A DNA stretch of 64,000 bases from Burkholderia gladioli (GCF_000959725.1 NZ_CP009323.1:1674001-1738000), one strand, 5' to 3'; shown: positions 34,939 through 43,972, counted from the stretch's first letter. A program made the numbers and translations. The notes: generated from the sequence alone by a model not told the origin.

Positions 34939-36054
34939 TCAGCCCGCCGAAACCACCGGAACGACCGGCCCGGCCGGCGCGGCCGAGACAGCCGATACCG
35001 AGGCGATCGGCGCGGCGCGCCGCAGCGTGGCGTCGAAGGCGCGGCAGGCGGTGCGGAAGTGATCGATCTTGACCTCGGTGTCGGCCGCGAATTCGAGCGG
35101 CGCCATCGACCAGGCGTCGCGCGGCAGGCGCCGGCAAATCGCGTGGTCCTCCTCGAACACCTGGCGGTTGAGGCGCGTGGTCGAGGCCAGGAAGGGCTCG
35201 ACGATCGCATCGGCCTGCGCGCCCACGGTGGGCGCCGCGTAGAGGCGGCTCGTGAAGCGCGCGAGATCGGCGCCGCCGCCCGCCGGCAGGAAGTGCTGCA
35301 GCGAGTACGAGTAGCCGTAGGTCGACGAGATCATCGTGAACGGGAACAGGTACAGGCTCAGGTAGCCCTCGTACTGGAAGTCGATCGCGAACAGCCGGCG
35401 CAGCTTCGCCAGCTGGTTGCGCTGGCGCGCCGCGCCCAGCGGCGCGAACCAGGCGGAGTTGGCGCCGTGCAAGCGGTTCTCGCCGTCGTCCAGCGCCAGC
35501 GTGCCGAGCGTGCCGGGATGGACCGCGCCGATATGGTAGGGCTCCAGCGCGTTCTCGACCGCGAGCGGCCAGTAGCAGCCGTAGTCGTAGCGGTTCAGGT
35601 CGACGCGCCGGTCGATGTTGAACGAGATGTCGGCAACCAGCTGCTCGAACTCGCCGAGCTGGGTCGACAGGTCGGTGGCGGGGCGCATGCCGACGAACAG
35701 GAAGTCGCCGCACCAGTCGAGCGCGTAGCGGTTCAGCGCGGCCTGCTCGATGCGGCAGTGGCGGAAGCGCTCGCGCCCCGGGATGATCAGCTGGCCCTGG
35801 CGATAGGTCCAGCCATGGTAGGCGCAGCTGGCCGCCTGGTTGCCGCTGTCCTCGAGGTAGAGGCGCGCGCCGCGATGGGGGCAGCGATTGTCGAACGCGA
35901 CCAGCTCGCCGCCGTCGTTGAACACCACGATCTCGCCGGCGGCGCTGTCGAAGCGCACGAAATCGCCATCGGCGGGCAACTCCCGCCGATGGCCGAGCAA
36001 CTGCCAGTGGCGGGCGACGAGTTCACGGTCGAAATCCATGATCGAACCTGTCAA
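34939..36054 (-). CDS. Rieske [2Fe-2S] ring-hydroxylating-type oxygenase
   Basis: The 371-residue oxygenase alpha-type subunit has a Rieske centre at Cys58-His60 (CPHRG) and Cys77-His80 (CAYHGW). The mononuclear iron site is at His174 and His179 (NALEPYHIGAVH). Such enzymes hydroxylate or demethylate with an electron-transfer partner, which is not encoded here. It is the last gene of the glycosylation operon, coupled by an ATGA overlap to the acyltransferase. It may oxidise the acyl group or sugar of the flagellar glycan; that is inference. A second ATG lies five codons in. The C-terminus is Ala/Val/Pro-rich. Confidence 0.85.
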   Translation of the reverse strand: MTGSIMDFDRELVARHWQLLGHRRELPADGDFVRFDSAAGEIVVFNDGGELVAFDNRCPHRGARLYLEDSGNQAASCAYHGWTYRQGQLIIPGRERFRHCRIEQAALNRYALDWCGDFLFVGMRPATDLSTQLGEFEQLVADISFNIDRRVDLNRYDYGCYWPLAVENALEPYHIGAVHPGTLGTLALDDGENRLHGANSAWFAPLGAARQRNQLAKLRRLFAIDFQYEGYLSLYLFPFTMISSTYGYSYSLQHFLPAGGGADLARFTSRLYAAPTVGAQADAIVEPFLASTTRLNRQVFEEDHAICRRLPRDAWSMAPLEFAADTEVKIDHFRTACRAFDATLRRAAPIASVSAVSAAPAGPVVPVVSAG

Positions 36055-36725
36055 AGCCGTTTCGCGGGGGCCGCGTACAGGGTCGCGCCCTCGGGCACCC
36101 TGCGCATCACCACCGCGCCGGCGCCGATCCGCGCGTCGGCGCCGATCGTCACGCGCGGCAGCACGCGGGCGCCCGAGCCGAAGAACACGCGCTCGCCCAC
36201 CACCACATGGCCGGTGAGGTCGACGTGCGAGCTGAGCGTGGCATAGGCGCCGAGCGTCACGTCGTGGCCGACGCTCGACAGGATGTTGACGGCGGCGAAA
36301 TCGCCGATCCGGCAGTCGGCCGACAGCACGGCGTTCGGGCAGATCACCACGCCGATGCCGAGCCGGGCGCGTCGCGCCACCACGGCGCTGGGGTGGCGCA
36401 GCGAGCCGAAGCGCGCGCCGCGCGCGGCCAAGCGGGCCACCACCTCGGCCTTGGCGCGCGGCTCGCCGATCGCGAGCAGCACCGCGTCGCCCTCGGCGGG
36501 CTGGTAGGCGTCGATGTCGCCGTGCCAGTCGAGCGCGTAGCCGAAGCCGGACAAGGCTTCGGGATCGACATCGAGGAAGCCCGTCACGCGCGGGCCGAGC
36601 CCGGCGTCGGCGGCGTCCTCGGCCCAGTTGATCAGCTCGCGGGCGAAGGCGCCGCCGCCGGCGACGATGTAGCGCTCGGCGTGGATGGCCGGTTGCGGGG
36701 CGGCGCGCTCGAGGATCTCGCCCAT
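36051..36725 (-). CDS. NeuD/PglD-like sugar acyltransferase
   Basis: The 224-residue protein has an N-terminal nucleotide-sugar-binding domain (YIVAGGGAFARELINWAED) and a C-terminal left-handed beta-helix of hexapeptide repeats (about 110-215; IGVVICPNAVLSADCRIGDF, VNILSSVGHDVTLG). This is the PglD/NeuD/VioB type that acylates amino groups on nucleotide sugars. The His in SSVGHDVTLG is the usual catalytic base. In this operon it could attach acetyl or another acyl group to a 4-amino sugar. It overlaps the SDR gene upstream by one base and the Rieske gene downstream by four. Confidence 0.85.
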   Translation of the reverse strand: MGEILERAAPQPAIHAERYIVAGGGAFARELINWAEDAADAGLGPRVTGFLDVDPEALSGFGYALDWHGDIDAYQPAEGDAVLLAIGEPRAKAEVVARLAARGARFGSLRHPSAVVARRARLGIGVVICPNAVLSADCRIGDFAAVNILSSVGHDVTLGAYATLSSHVDLTGHVVVGERVFFGSGARVLPRVTIGADARIGAGAVVMRRVPEGATLYAAPAKRL

Positions 36726-37489
36726 CAGCGCACCCGGTAGCCGCCGTCGACCGCCAGCGCGGTGCCGGTGATCCAGCGGCTCGCCCCGGACAGCAGGAAC
36801 AGCGCGGCGCCGGCCACGTCCTCGGGCTCGCCGAAGCCGAGCAGATGGCTCGATTCGTAGGCGGCCACGGCCTCGTCGGGGCTGCCGCGCGTCAGGCGTT
36901 CGTGCATGGCGGTGCGCACCGCGCCCGCGGCGATCGCGTTGACGCGGATCCGGCGCGGCGCCAGTTCGCAGGCGAGCGAGCGCACCAGGCCCTCGATGCC
37001 GGCCTTGGCGGCCGAGTAGGCGGTCATGCCGACCTGGCCGGTGCTGGCCGCCACCGAGGACATCAGCACCAGCGAGGCGCCGTCCTCCATCACGCCCTTG
37101 CGGGCCGCCGCGCGCGCGATGCCGAAGGCGGCGAACAGGCTGGCGCCGAAGGTCTCGTCGAGCTGGGCCTGCCGGGTCATGCGCGCGGGCCGGATCAGCT
37201 CGGTGCCGGCGGCATGGAACACCCCGCGCAGCGGGCCATGCAGCTCGGCGAGCTGGGCGACCCAGTCGGCGCAGACGTCGGCGTCGTCGAGCGCGTGCGC
37301 GGCGGCCACGTGAGCGTTGCCGGGCAGCGCGTCGAGCGTGGCGGCCAGCCGTTCGGCGTCGCGCCCGCCCGCGATCACGCGGGCGCCCGCCCCGGCGATC
37401 GCCAGCGCGGCGGCGCGGCCGAGTCCCGACGAGGCGCCGGTGACGAGATAGGTGCCGCCCGCGAGGCAGCGTTCGGAGAAGACGGTCAT
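36725..37489 (-). CDS. Short-chain dehydrogenase/reductase (FabG-like)
   Basis: The 254-residue SDR has the cofactor motif TGASSGLGRAAAL and the catalytic Ser (MSSVAAS) with YSAAK. The C-terminal block WITGTALAVDGGYRVR is typical of FabG-like reductases. Between ketoacyl-ACP synthases and an acyltransferase, the likely reaction is reduction of a 3-ketoacyl-ACP to 3-hydroxyacyl-ACP for use as a glycan decoration. Similar reductases occur in the Pseudomonas syringae viosamine island. It overlaps both neighbours. Confidence 0.85.
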   Translation of the reverse strand: MTVFSERCLAGGTYLVTGASSGLGRAAALAIAGAGARVIAGGRDAERLAATLDALPGNAHVAAAHALDDADVCADWVAQLAELHGPLRGVFHAAGTELIRPARMTRQAQLDETFGASLFAAFGIARAAARKGVMEDGASLVLMSSVAASTGQVGMTAYSAAKAGIEGLVRSLACELAPRRIRVNAIAAGAVRTAMHERLTRGSPDEAVAAYESSHLLGFGEPEDVAGAALFLLSGASRWITGTALAVDGGYRVR

Positions 37490-38547
37490 GATTCGATGGT
37501 GTCGACGACGGCGAGCGGCCCCGTCAGCAGGGAGGCCGAGGCCCAGGAATAGCCGACGCCGAAGCCGAACATCGCCAGGCGCATGGCGCGCGTGGCGAGC
37601 GCCTCGCGAAGCTCGGTCGTCATCAGCAGCGGGATCGAGGCGCAGCTGGTATTGCCGTAGGCGTTCAGGTTGATGGGCACGCGCTCGGCGGGCAAGCCGG
37701 CCTTCTTCACCAGGTGCTTGAGCATGAACAGGTTGGCCTGGTGGAACAGGAAGGCATCGTGGCCTTGCGCGCCGTGGCCGGCCAGTTCGAGCGTGCGCGC
37801 CACCAGCGGCGGGATGCGCCTGAGCGTGAAGTTGAAGATCTCGCCGCCGTCCATGAACAGATGGTCGGGCGAGCGGCCGACCAGGCGCGCGTCGTCGGTC
37901 GGCGTGCCGCGGCAGCCGCCGGCCGGCACGATCAGGTTGGGCACGCCGCCGCCGTCGGCGCCGATCACGAAATGCGCGTCCTCCGCCTCGGGATCGGCCT
38001 CCAGCGCGGTGACGGTGCCCGCGTCGCCGAACAGCAGCGCGGTGGCGCGGTCCTCGGGATCGACCAGCTTGCTGATGGTGTCGCCCACCGCCAGCAGCAC
38101 GCGCCGCGCCGCGCCGCTGCGGATCAGGTTCATGCCGAGCCAGAGCGCCTGCGGGTAGGCCGAGCAGCCGAGGTTGATGTCGAGCGCGATCGAGGCGGCT
38201 GGCAGCCCCCAGGCGGCCTGCAGCACGAAGGCCGTGCCCGGCAGCCGGTAGTCGGGCGTCTGCGACACGAACAGCACCGCGTCGACCTGGTCCGGCCGCC
38301 AGCCCAGGCCGCGCAGTAGGTGCTCGCCGGCCGCGCGGCACAGGTCGGCGGTGGTCTGGTGCTCGGCCGCGCGGCGGCGCCGCTCGACGCCGATCATCTT
38401 GACCACGTCGCGCACGGCCGCCTCGCCGAAGCGCTCGACGAACGGCTGGTTCGACTGCTCCTGCGCGGGCAGGCAGGACACCACGCCGGCGAGGCGGGCG
38501 CCGCCGGCGCGCAGTTCGCGGCCGGCCGGGGCGAGCGGCGCGTCCAA
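37486..38547 (-). CDS. 3-oxoacyl-ACP synthase III (KAS III), first of two
   Basis: The 353-residue thiolase-fold enzyme has the KAS III triad: Cys128 (NLGCSAYPQAL), His (FLFHQANLFML) and Asn (NAYGNTSCASIP). It would condense an acyl-CoA with malonyl-ACP to make a short ketoacyl-ACP. A TTG start three bases after the acyl carrier protein stop, with an AGAAGGG site, is the best choice; no ATG lies before the domain. It overlaps the reductase gene by 4 bases. Two different KAS III enzymes in one operon is unusual. Confidence 0.85.
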   Translation of the reverse strand: MDAPLAPAGRELRAGGARLAGVVSCLPAQEQSNQPFVERFGEAAVRDVVKMIGVERRRRAAEHQTTADLCRAAGEHLLRGLGWRPDQVDAVLFVSQTPDYRLPGTAFVLQAAWGLPAASIALDINLGCSAYPQALWLGMNLIRSGAARRVLLAVGDTISKLVDPEDRATALLFGDAGTVTALEADPEAEDAHFVIGADGGGVPNLIVPAGGCRGTPTDDARLVGRSPDHLFMDGGEIFNFTLRRIPPLVARTLELAGHGAQGHDAFLFHQANLFMLKHLVKKAGLPAERVPINLNAYGNTSCASIPLLMTTELREALATRAMRLAMFGFGVGYSWASASLLTGPLAVVDTIES

Positions 38548-38549
38548 GC

Positions 38550-38771
38550 TCAGCCCTTCTGCGCCTGGACCAGCGCCTCGATATCGGCGACGGTCAGGCA
38601 GTTGCCGAGCGCCTGGCCGTTCAGCAGCACGCCGAAGCAGTCGTCGGCCAGCGCGATGGTCGAGACGATCGCCAGCGAATCCCAGTTGTGGTCGGCCAGC
38701 ACCAGGGCCGGCGAGACCTCGGCGGCGTCGATTTCGAAGACTTCCGCGAGTCCTTCGTAGAATGCGTTCAT
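38550..38771 (-). CDS. Acyl carrier protein
   Basis: The 73-residue ACP has the phosphopantetheine site HNWDSLAIVS, where Ser follows Asp as in all ACPs. The helix pattern is normal. It stands between two KAS III genes, so it is the dedicated carrier for the acyl chain built by this operon. An AGGAAA ribosome site precedes the ATG. It has more hydrophobic residues and fewer acidic ones than a fatty-acid ACP. Confidence 0.88.
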   Translation of the reverse strand: MNAFYEGLAEVFEIDAAEVSPALVLADHNWDSLAIVSTIALADDCFGVLLNGQALGNCLTVADIEALVQAQKG

Positions 38772-38782
38772 TGCGTTTCCTG

Positions 38783-39814
38783 CTAACAGTTCAACAGACA
38801 GCCGGCCCACGAGTAGCCGACGCCGAATCCGAGCAGCATCGCGCGCGTGCCCGGCGCGAGACGAGCTTCGCCGCGCAACTGCTCGAGCGCGAGCGGCAGC
38901 GTCGACGACACCGTGTTGCCGGTGTGCTCGACGAGGATCGGGAAGCGATCCTCGGGGATCTTCATTTTCTTGCGCAGCGCCTCGAGCATGAAGCGGTTCG
39001 CCTGGTGCAGCACGAAGCAGTCGATGTCCTCGCGCGCGAGGCCGGCGCGCTCCAGCAGCCGCTCGGCCGCGCGCGGCACCTCGGCCAGCGAGAAGGCCAT
39101 CACCTCGGCGCCGTTCATGTAGAGATGCTCGTCGGTGCGCACGTTGCCGGAGGCGTCCTCGTGCTCGCGCGCGCTGTCGGCGCTGCGCGGCTCGCGGAAC
39201 AGGCCCGCGCGTACCATCAGGTTCGGCGCGCCGCGCCCGTCGGTGCCGAACACGAACGGGCCGATCGGCTCGATGCCGTCGCCGGCGGCCCGCGAGTCGA
39301 TGCCGATCGCGGTGGCGGTGGCGCCGTCGCCGAACAGCGTGCGCACGCTCTTGTCGAGCGGATGCAGGTATTTCGAATAGGTGTCGGCGGTCAGCAGCAG
39401 CACGCAGCGCGCGGCGCCCGTCTCGACCAGGCCCTTGGCGAGCGACAGGCCATACACGTAGCCCGAGCAGCCGAGGTTGACGTCGAAGGCGCCGGCATGG
39501 GTGCCGATGCCGAGCCGGTGCTGCAGCAGGCAGGCCGAGGCCGGCAGGATGTAGTCGGGCGCCTGGGTGCAGAGGATCACGAAGTCGACCTGCGCCGCGC
39601 TCACGCGCCCTTGCGCGAACAGCCGCCGGGCCGCGTGGAAGGCGAGGTCCGAGGCGGTCTCGCCGTCGGCCGCGATGCGGCGTTCGCGGATCCCCGTCTT
39701 GGCGAGGATCTTCTCGGCCGGCCATTCCGGATAGAGCGCGGCCAGCTCGTCGTTGGCCAGCACCGTGTCGGGCAGGTGGCTGGCGATGTCGAGCAGCGCG
39801 GCGCGCGTGGTCAT
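38783..39814 (-). CDS. 3-oxoacyl-ACP synthase III (KAS III), second
   Basis: The 343-residue enzyme has Cys116 (NLGCSGYVYGL), His (CFVLHQANRFML) and Asn (EHTGNTVSSTLP) as the KAS III triad. It is clearly different from the KAS III on the other side of the ACP gene, so it is not a recent duplicate. It may prime or extend a different chain, or transfer an acyl group. It overlaps the aminotransferase gene by 4 bases. The paired enzymes suggest two condensation steps or two primer choices. Confidence 0.87.
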   Translation of the reverse strand: MTTRAALLDIASHLPDTVLANDELAALYPEWPAEKILAKTGIRERRIAADGETASDLAFHAARRLFAQGRVSAAQVDFVILCTQAPDYILPASACLLQHRLGIGTHAGAFDVNLGCSGYVYGLSLAKGLVETGAARCVLLLTADTYSKYLHPLDKSVRTLFGDGATATAIGIDSRAAGDGIEPIGPFVFGTDGRGAPNLMVRAGLFREPRSADSAREHEDASGNVRTDEHLYMNGAEVMAFSLAEVPRAAERLLERAGLAREDIDCFVLHQANRFMLEALRKKMKIPEDRFPILVEHTGNTVSSTLPLALEQLRGEARLAPGTRAMLLGFGVGYSWAGCLLNC

Positions 39815-40959
39815 CGACCGGCTCCGGCGATCAGGTTCACCACGCGATCGACGTTGTCGTCCGACAGCGCCGGGTAGATCGGCAGGCACAGCACGCGCCG
39901 CGAGATGTCGCGCGCCACCGGCAGCCGGTCCGGATGCGCCGAGGGCAGCCCGCGGTAGTTGGGGAAGTCCGAGATCAGCGGGTAGAAGTAGCGGCGCCCG
40001 TGGATCTCGTGATCGCGCAGCAACTGGTAGAGGCCGTCGCGCGAGAGCGCGTAGTCGTCGTCGACCAGGATCGGGAAGTACGAGTGATTGACGAGCTTCG
40101 CGTCGATCGGCGGCAGGCAGCGGATGCCGCGCACCCCGGCCAGTTGCGCGCGATAACGCGCGTCGATCTGCGCGCGACGGGCGAGCGCCGCGTCGAGGTG
40201 CTTGAGCTGCAGCATGCCGAAGGCCGCGTTGATCTCGCTCATCTTGCCGTTGATGCCGGCCGCCACCACCGTCACCTCGTCGACGAAACCGAAGTTCTTC
40301 AGGTGGTCGATGTGCTGCTTGGTCTTCGCGTCGGGGCAGACGATCGCGCCGCCCTCGAAGGTGTTGAACACCTTGGTGGCGTGGAAGCTCAGCACCGACA
40401 GGTCGCCGTGCCCGAGCACGCTGCCGGCGTCGGTGTGCACCCCGAACGCGTGCGCGGCGTCGTAGATCACCTTCAGGTTGTAGTTGTCGGCGATGCGGCG
40501 GATCGCTTCCACGTCGCAGGGCCGGCCGTAGCAGTGCACCGGCATGATGGCGGTGGTCTGCGGCGTGATGGCGGCCTCGATCCTGGCCGGGTCGATGTTC
40601 AGCGTATGCGGGTCGATGTCGACGAACACCGGCTTGATGCCGTTCCAGAGCAGCGAGTGCGCGGTGGCGACGAAGGAATAGGGGGTGGTGATCACCTCGC
40701 CCGAGATCCGCAGCGCCTGCAGGGCCGTGACCAGTGCCAGCGTGCCGTTGGTGAACAGCGCCAGGTGCTCGACGCCCAGGTACTCGCAGAGCGCCTTCTC
40801 GAGCTGCTGGTGGAACGGGCCGCCGTTGGTCAGCACCTTGCTGTCCCAGATCTGCTCGAGATAGGGCAGGAATTCGGCGAGCGGCGCGAGATGCGGCTGC
40901 GTCACATAGATACGCTCGTCGGCGACGGGTTCGACGGCGCGCAGCGGCAGGGCATTCAT
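39811..40959 (-). CDS. DegT/DnrJ/EryC1 sugar aminotransferase (VioA/FdtB-like)
   Basis: The 382-residue PLP enzyme has the DegT fold: TNGTLALVTALQALRISGEV, DAAHAFGVHTDAGSVLG and the Schiff-base lysine in SFHATKVFNTFEGGAI. Such enzymes add an amino group to a 4-keto- or 3-keto-6-deoxy nucleotide sugar. In the context of a flagellin glycosyltransferase it probably makes a dTDP- or UDP-4-amino-4,6-dideoxy sugar such as viosamine. The dehydratase/thymidylyltransferase genes are not here and must be elsewhere. It overlaps both neighbours by 4 bases. Confidence 0.88.
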   Translation of the reverse strand: MNALPLRAVEPVADERIYVTQPHLAPLAEFLPYLEQIWDSKVLTNGGPFHQQLEKALCEYLGVEHLALFTNGTLALVTALQALRISGEVITTPYSFVATAHSLLWNGIKPVFVDIDPHTLNIDPARIEAAITPQTTAIMPVHCYGRPCDVEAIRRIADNYNLKVIYDAAHAFGVHTDAGSVLGHGDLSVLSFHATKVFNTFEGGAIVCPDAKTKQHIDHLKNFGFVDEVTVVAAGINGKMSEINAAFGMLQLKHLDAALARRAQIDARYRAQLAGVRGIRCLPPIDAKLVNHSYFPILVDDDYALSRDGLYQLLRDHEIHGRRYFYPLISDFPNYRGLPSAHPDRLPVARDISRRVLCLPIYPALSDDNVDRVVNLIAGAGR

Positions 40960-43409
40960 CGTGCTTCTCCGGTGAGGGCGGCGGCCTCGGCATCGCGCGG
41001 CACGGCCTCGCTGGCAGCGGTGGCGAGCGAGCCGCGGTCGGGCGCGGTGAACGGAATCGGTGCCTCGCCGGCGCACCAGCGCCGCCAGGCGATCCGGAAG
41101 CTGTCCGAGACGGCCTGCGCGACGCGCTCGGGCTGGAAGCCCGCCGACTGGCGGCAGCGCTCGCGCATGCCGCCGCGCAGCGCGGCCAGGCCCTTCAGGT
41201 CGCCGGCCAGCGCGATGGCGCGGGCCACGAAATCGTCGGCGTCGTCGGCGACGAACTGCTCGAGCCCGACCGAGGACATCCAGACCGCGCCGGCGCGGCT
41301 GGCCAGCGTGTCGCCGCGGATCGTCAGGGTCGGCACGCCCATCCACAGCGCGTTGAGCGCGGTGGTCGAGCCCGTGTAGGGGAAGGTGTCGAGGCAGAAG
41401 TCGACATGGTGGTGCTGCTGCAGGTAGACCGCGGCCGGCGCGCGCGGCTGCAGGTCGAGGCGGTCGTGGCTGATGCCTTCGGCGCTGAACCAGCCGAGCA
41501 GCATGTCGACGCCGCCGTCGCGCGGGATCGAGCCGATCCGCATCCGCGAGCCCGGCACGGCGTGCAGGATGCGCGCCCAGACCGCGATCACGTCGTGGCG
41601 CAGCTTGTTCAGGCGGTTGAAGCTGCCGAAGGTCACGTAGCCGTTGTGCAGCGCCGGCAGCAGGTTGACGGGCGGCGCGTTCTCGGCGGGCTTGAAGGTG
41701 CCGCCGGCCGGCAGGTGGACGGTCTTCTCGCTGTACTGGCGCTCCATCTCGCCGAACGGCACGCCGAAGCGGTCCGCGAAGTGATAGTCGATCGCGTCCA
41801 GCCCGGTGGTGCCCGGGTAGCCGAGCCAGGTGACCTGCACCGGCGCCGGCTTGCGCGCGAGCGCGGGCAGCCGGTTGCGGCCGGTGTGGTTCGACAGGTC
41901 CATCATGATGTCGATCCGGTCGTCGCGGATGCGCTGCACCAGCCGGTCGTCGCTCAGGCCGGCCACCGTGGTCCAGCTGCGCACGCAGGCGCGCATGCGC
42001 TCGGTGACGGCATCCTCGATGGTGTGGTTGTGATAGACGTGCAGCGACAGCGTCGGATCGTCCTTCAGCGCCTCGAGAATCGGCATCAGGTAGGACGACA
42101 CCGCGTGATTGAACAGGTCGCCCGAGATCAGGCCGATCCGCAACTGGCGTTCCGGGTCGCGCTGGTTCGCGTGGCGCGGCCAGCGCGCGCGTACCGGAGC
42201 CTCGTGGATCTCGGCGAAGCGCCGGTGCTCGGCGTACAGCCGCTCGGCGTCGAGCCCCGGGTTGTGGGTCATGCAGAACAGCAGGTTGCTGTGCATCGCG
42301 GCATCGCGCGGGGCGATCTCATGGGCGCGGCGGAACGAGGCCTCGGCCTCGGCGGTCGCGCCCAGTTCGCTGAGCGCCACCGCCAGCGAGCCGTGCACGT
42401 GCAGCGAGTTCGGCGCCAGCTCGACCGAGCGCCGGCCGGCCACGATCGCTTCCTGGATGCGGCCCAGGGCGAGCAGGCTCATGCCCAGTACGCGGTGCGT
42501 CTCGGCGAAGTCCGGATCGATCTGGAGCAGGCGGCGCGATTCGCGCTCGGAATCGACGAGGCGATTGGCCAGCCGCAGCACGTCGGCGTAGAGCGTGCCG
42601 ATCAGCACGTCGGCGGGATCGAGTTCGGTGGCCTTGGCCAGCGGCTCGATCGAGGCCAGGTATTCGCCGTGCTGGTGCAGCGCGTTGCCCAGCGATTTCC
42701 AGCACCAGGCGTGATCGGGGTAGCGCTGCGCGAGTTGCCGCGCCAGCTTGATGGCTTCCTCGAAGCGGCCCTTGTTGTAGAGCGCGGTGAAGCGGTTCAC
42801 ATCCTGCGGGGTGGGCTTGCGCGCGATCGGCGCCTGCACGGCGCGGGGCGCAGGCGCGGCGGCCTGGGCGGTGCCCTGGCCCGCCTGCGGCGTGGCGGTG
42901 GAGATCGAGAAGGTCACGGTGCGCGTCTCGGCGGGGCTGGCCGAGGCGGCGGCCGCCACCGGCTGCCCGGCCGCCGCGGTGCCGACTATCGCCGCCTTGC
43001 CCTCGGCCGACAGCGACAGGCGATTGACCAGCCCGTCCACGGCCGGGCCATGGACGCCGAATTTCTGGCACATGCCGAGCATGGTCCAGGCCGCGGCGAT
43101 GCGGCCCGCCTCGATCTGCGCGTCGATGTAGCTGACCCAGTACTGCCCGTTGTGCGGCGAGAGGCCGAGCACGACCTCGAAATCGGGCAGGGCCGCGGCC
43201 GGTTCGCCCGTCTGCACCTTGAGCACCGCCAGGTTGTAGCGGGCATCCGCGTGCTGCGGGTGGGCCGACAGGATCAGCTCATAGAGCGTCCGGGCCTCGG
43301 CGAATTCGCCGCGGTGATGGCTGGCTAGCGCGCTGTCGAGCACCAGCGCGATATCCGCATCGAACTGTTGATCAGGCATCTGGCTGGCGGACGGCGTCGA
43401 TTCGGACAT
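40956..43409 (-). CDS. SPINDLY/OGT-type TPR glycosyltransferase, probable flagellin glycosyltransferase
   Basis: The 817-residue protein has an N-terminal TPR array (about 15-400, with an Ala/Pro-rich break near 150-200) and a C-terminal GT41-like catalytic region (about 430-790). The latter includes LRIGLISGDLFNHAVSSYLM, VTWLGYPGTTGLDAIDYHFA and FCLDTFPYTGSTTALNALWM. OGT-like enzymes put a sugar on Ser/Thr of proteins. Next to fliC-fliD-fliT, flagellin is the obvious target, as for Burkholderia OgtA-type proteins. The ATG at 43409 replaces a TTG seven codons upstream. It leads the eight-gene operon. Confidence 0.88.
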   Translation of the reverse strand: MSESTPSASQMPDQQFDADIALVLDSALASHHRGEFAEARTLYELILSAHPQHADARYNLAVLKVQTGEPAAALPDFEVVLGLSPHNGQYWVSYIDAQIEAGRIAAAWTMLGMCQKFGVHGPAVDGLVNRLSLSAEGKAAIVGTAAAGQPVAAAASASPAETRTVTFSISTATPQAGQGTAQAAAPAPRAVQAPIARKPTPQDVNRFTALYNKGRFEEAIKLARQLAQRYPDHAWCWKSLGNALHQHGEYLASIEPLAKATELDPADVLIGTLYADVLRLANRLVDSERESRRLLQIDPDFAETHRVLGMSLLALGRIQEAIVAGRRSVELAPNSLHVHGSLAVALSELGATAEAEASFRRAHEIAPRDAAMHSNLLFCMTHNPGLDAERLYAEHRRFAEIHEAPVRARWPRHANQRDPERQLRIGLISGDLFNHAVSSYLMPILEALKDDPTLSLHVYHNHTIEDAVTERMRACVRSWTTVAGLSDDRLVQRIRDDRIDIMMDLSNHTGRNRLPALARKPAPVQVTWLGYPGTTGLDAIDYHFADRFGVPFGEMERQYSEKTVHLPAGGTFKPAENAPPVNLLPALHNGYVTFGSFNRLNKLRHDVIAVWARILHAVPGSRMRIGSIPRDGGVDMLLGWFSAEGISHDRLDLQPRAPAAVYLQQHHHVDFCLDTFPYTGSTTALNALWMGVPTLTIRGDTLASRAGAVWMSSVGLEQFVADDADDFVARAIALAGDLKGLAALRGGMRERCRQSAGFQPERVAQAVSDSFRIAWRRWCAGEAPIPFTAPDRGSLATAASEAVPRDAEAAALTGEAR

Positions 43410-43529
43410 GGCAAACCCGGGAGGGAACAAGCGATGATCGAAATTATCCGGCCGCCGGGCGTGGCTCGAAGCGTGGAACTGACCGGTAAACCGGCGTCAA
43501 TTTCATCGATTTGCCGGCGTCCGCGCCAA

Positions 43530-43554
43530 AAAAACAGCCCGCGCGAGGCGGGCC
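43530..43554 (-). terminator. Rho-independent terminator after fliT
   Basis: On the minus strand GCCCGC and GCGGGC arms (43537-43553) flank a 5-base loop, and TGTTTTTTT follows. It lies about 90 bases past the fliT stop and separates the flagellin transcript from the glycosylation operon, whose promoter must lie between 43410 and 43530. Confidence 0.85.
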
Positions 43555-43641
43555 TTGAGGTGAACGAGCACGCGCTCGTGCGCGTGAATTGTGATTATTC
43601 GGGTCTGACCGTATCGCCGCCGGTTCGCCGGCGGCGGCCGC

Positions 43642-43947
43642 TCAGTAGCGCAGCGCGGCCTGGCTGTTGTATTGCCTGGCCGAATCGAGCCGGCCCATGG
43701 CGGCGCGGTATTCGTGCTGCAACTCGTCGCGCGCGAGCGACGAGGCGGCCATGGTGGCGGCGTCGATGGCCTGGATCTCGCGGATCATCAGCATCGCCTC
43801 GGGCGACTGCTGCGCCTGGATCGAGGTGAGATAGGGCTCGCGCGCGGCCACCAGCCGCCCGGCGCCCTCCCAGTCGGCCAGTTGCACCGCCCGGTCGATC
43901 TCGTGCGTCATCGCGAGAACCTGTCTGACGAGGGTGGTTTGATCCAT
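43642..43947 (-). CDS. fliT: Flagellar export chaperone FliT
   Basis: The 101-residue helical protein fits FliT in size, place and pattern (VRQVLAMTHEIDRAVQLADW, LARDELQHEYRAAMGRLDSA). FliT holds the filament cap FliD before export and can restrain FlhDC. It follows fliD by 25 bases on the same strand, the normal order. Sequence identity in FliT is always low, so context carries much of the weight. Confidence 0.82.
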   Translation of the reverse strand: MDQTTLVRQVLAMTHEIDRAVQLADWEGAGRLVAAREPYLTSIQAQQSPEAMLMIREIQAIDAATMAASSLARDELQHEYRAAMGRLDSARQYNSQAALRY

Positions 43948-43972
43948 GTCGCTTCTCCGTATCCCGGGCCGC

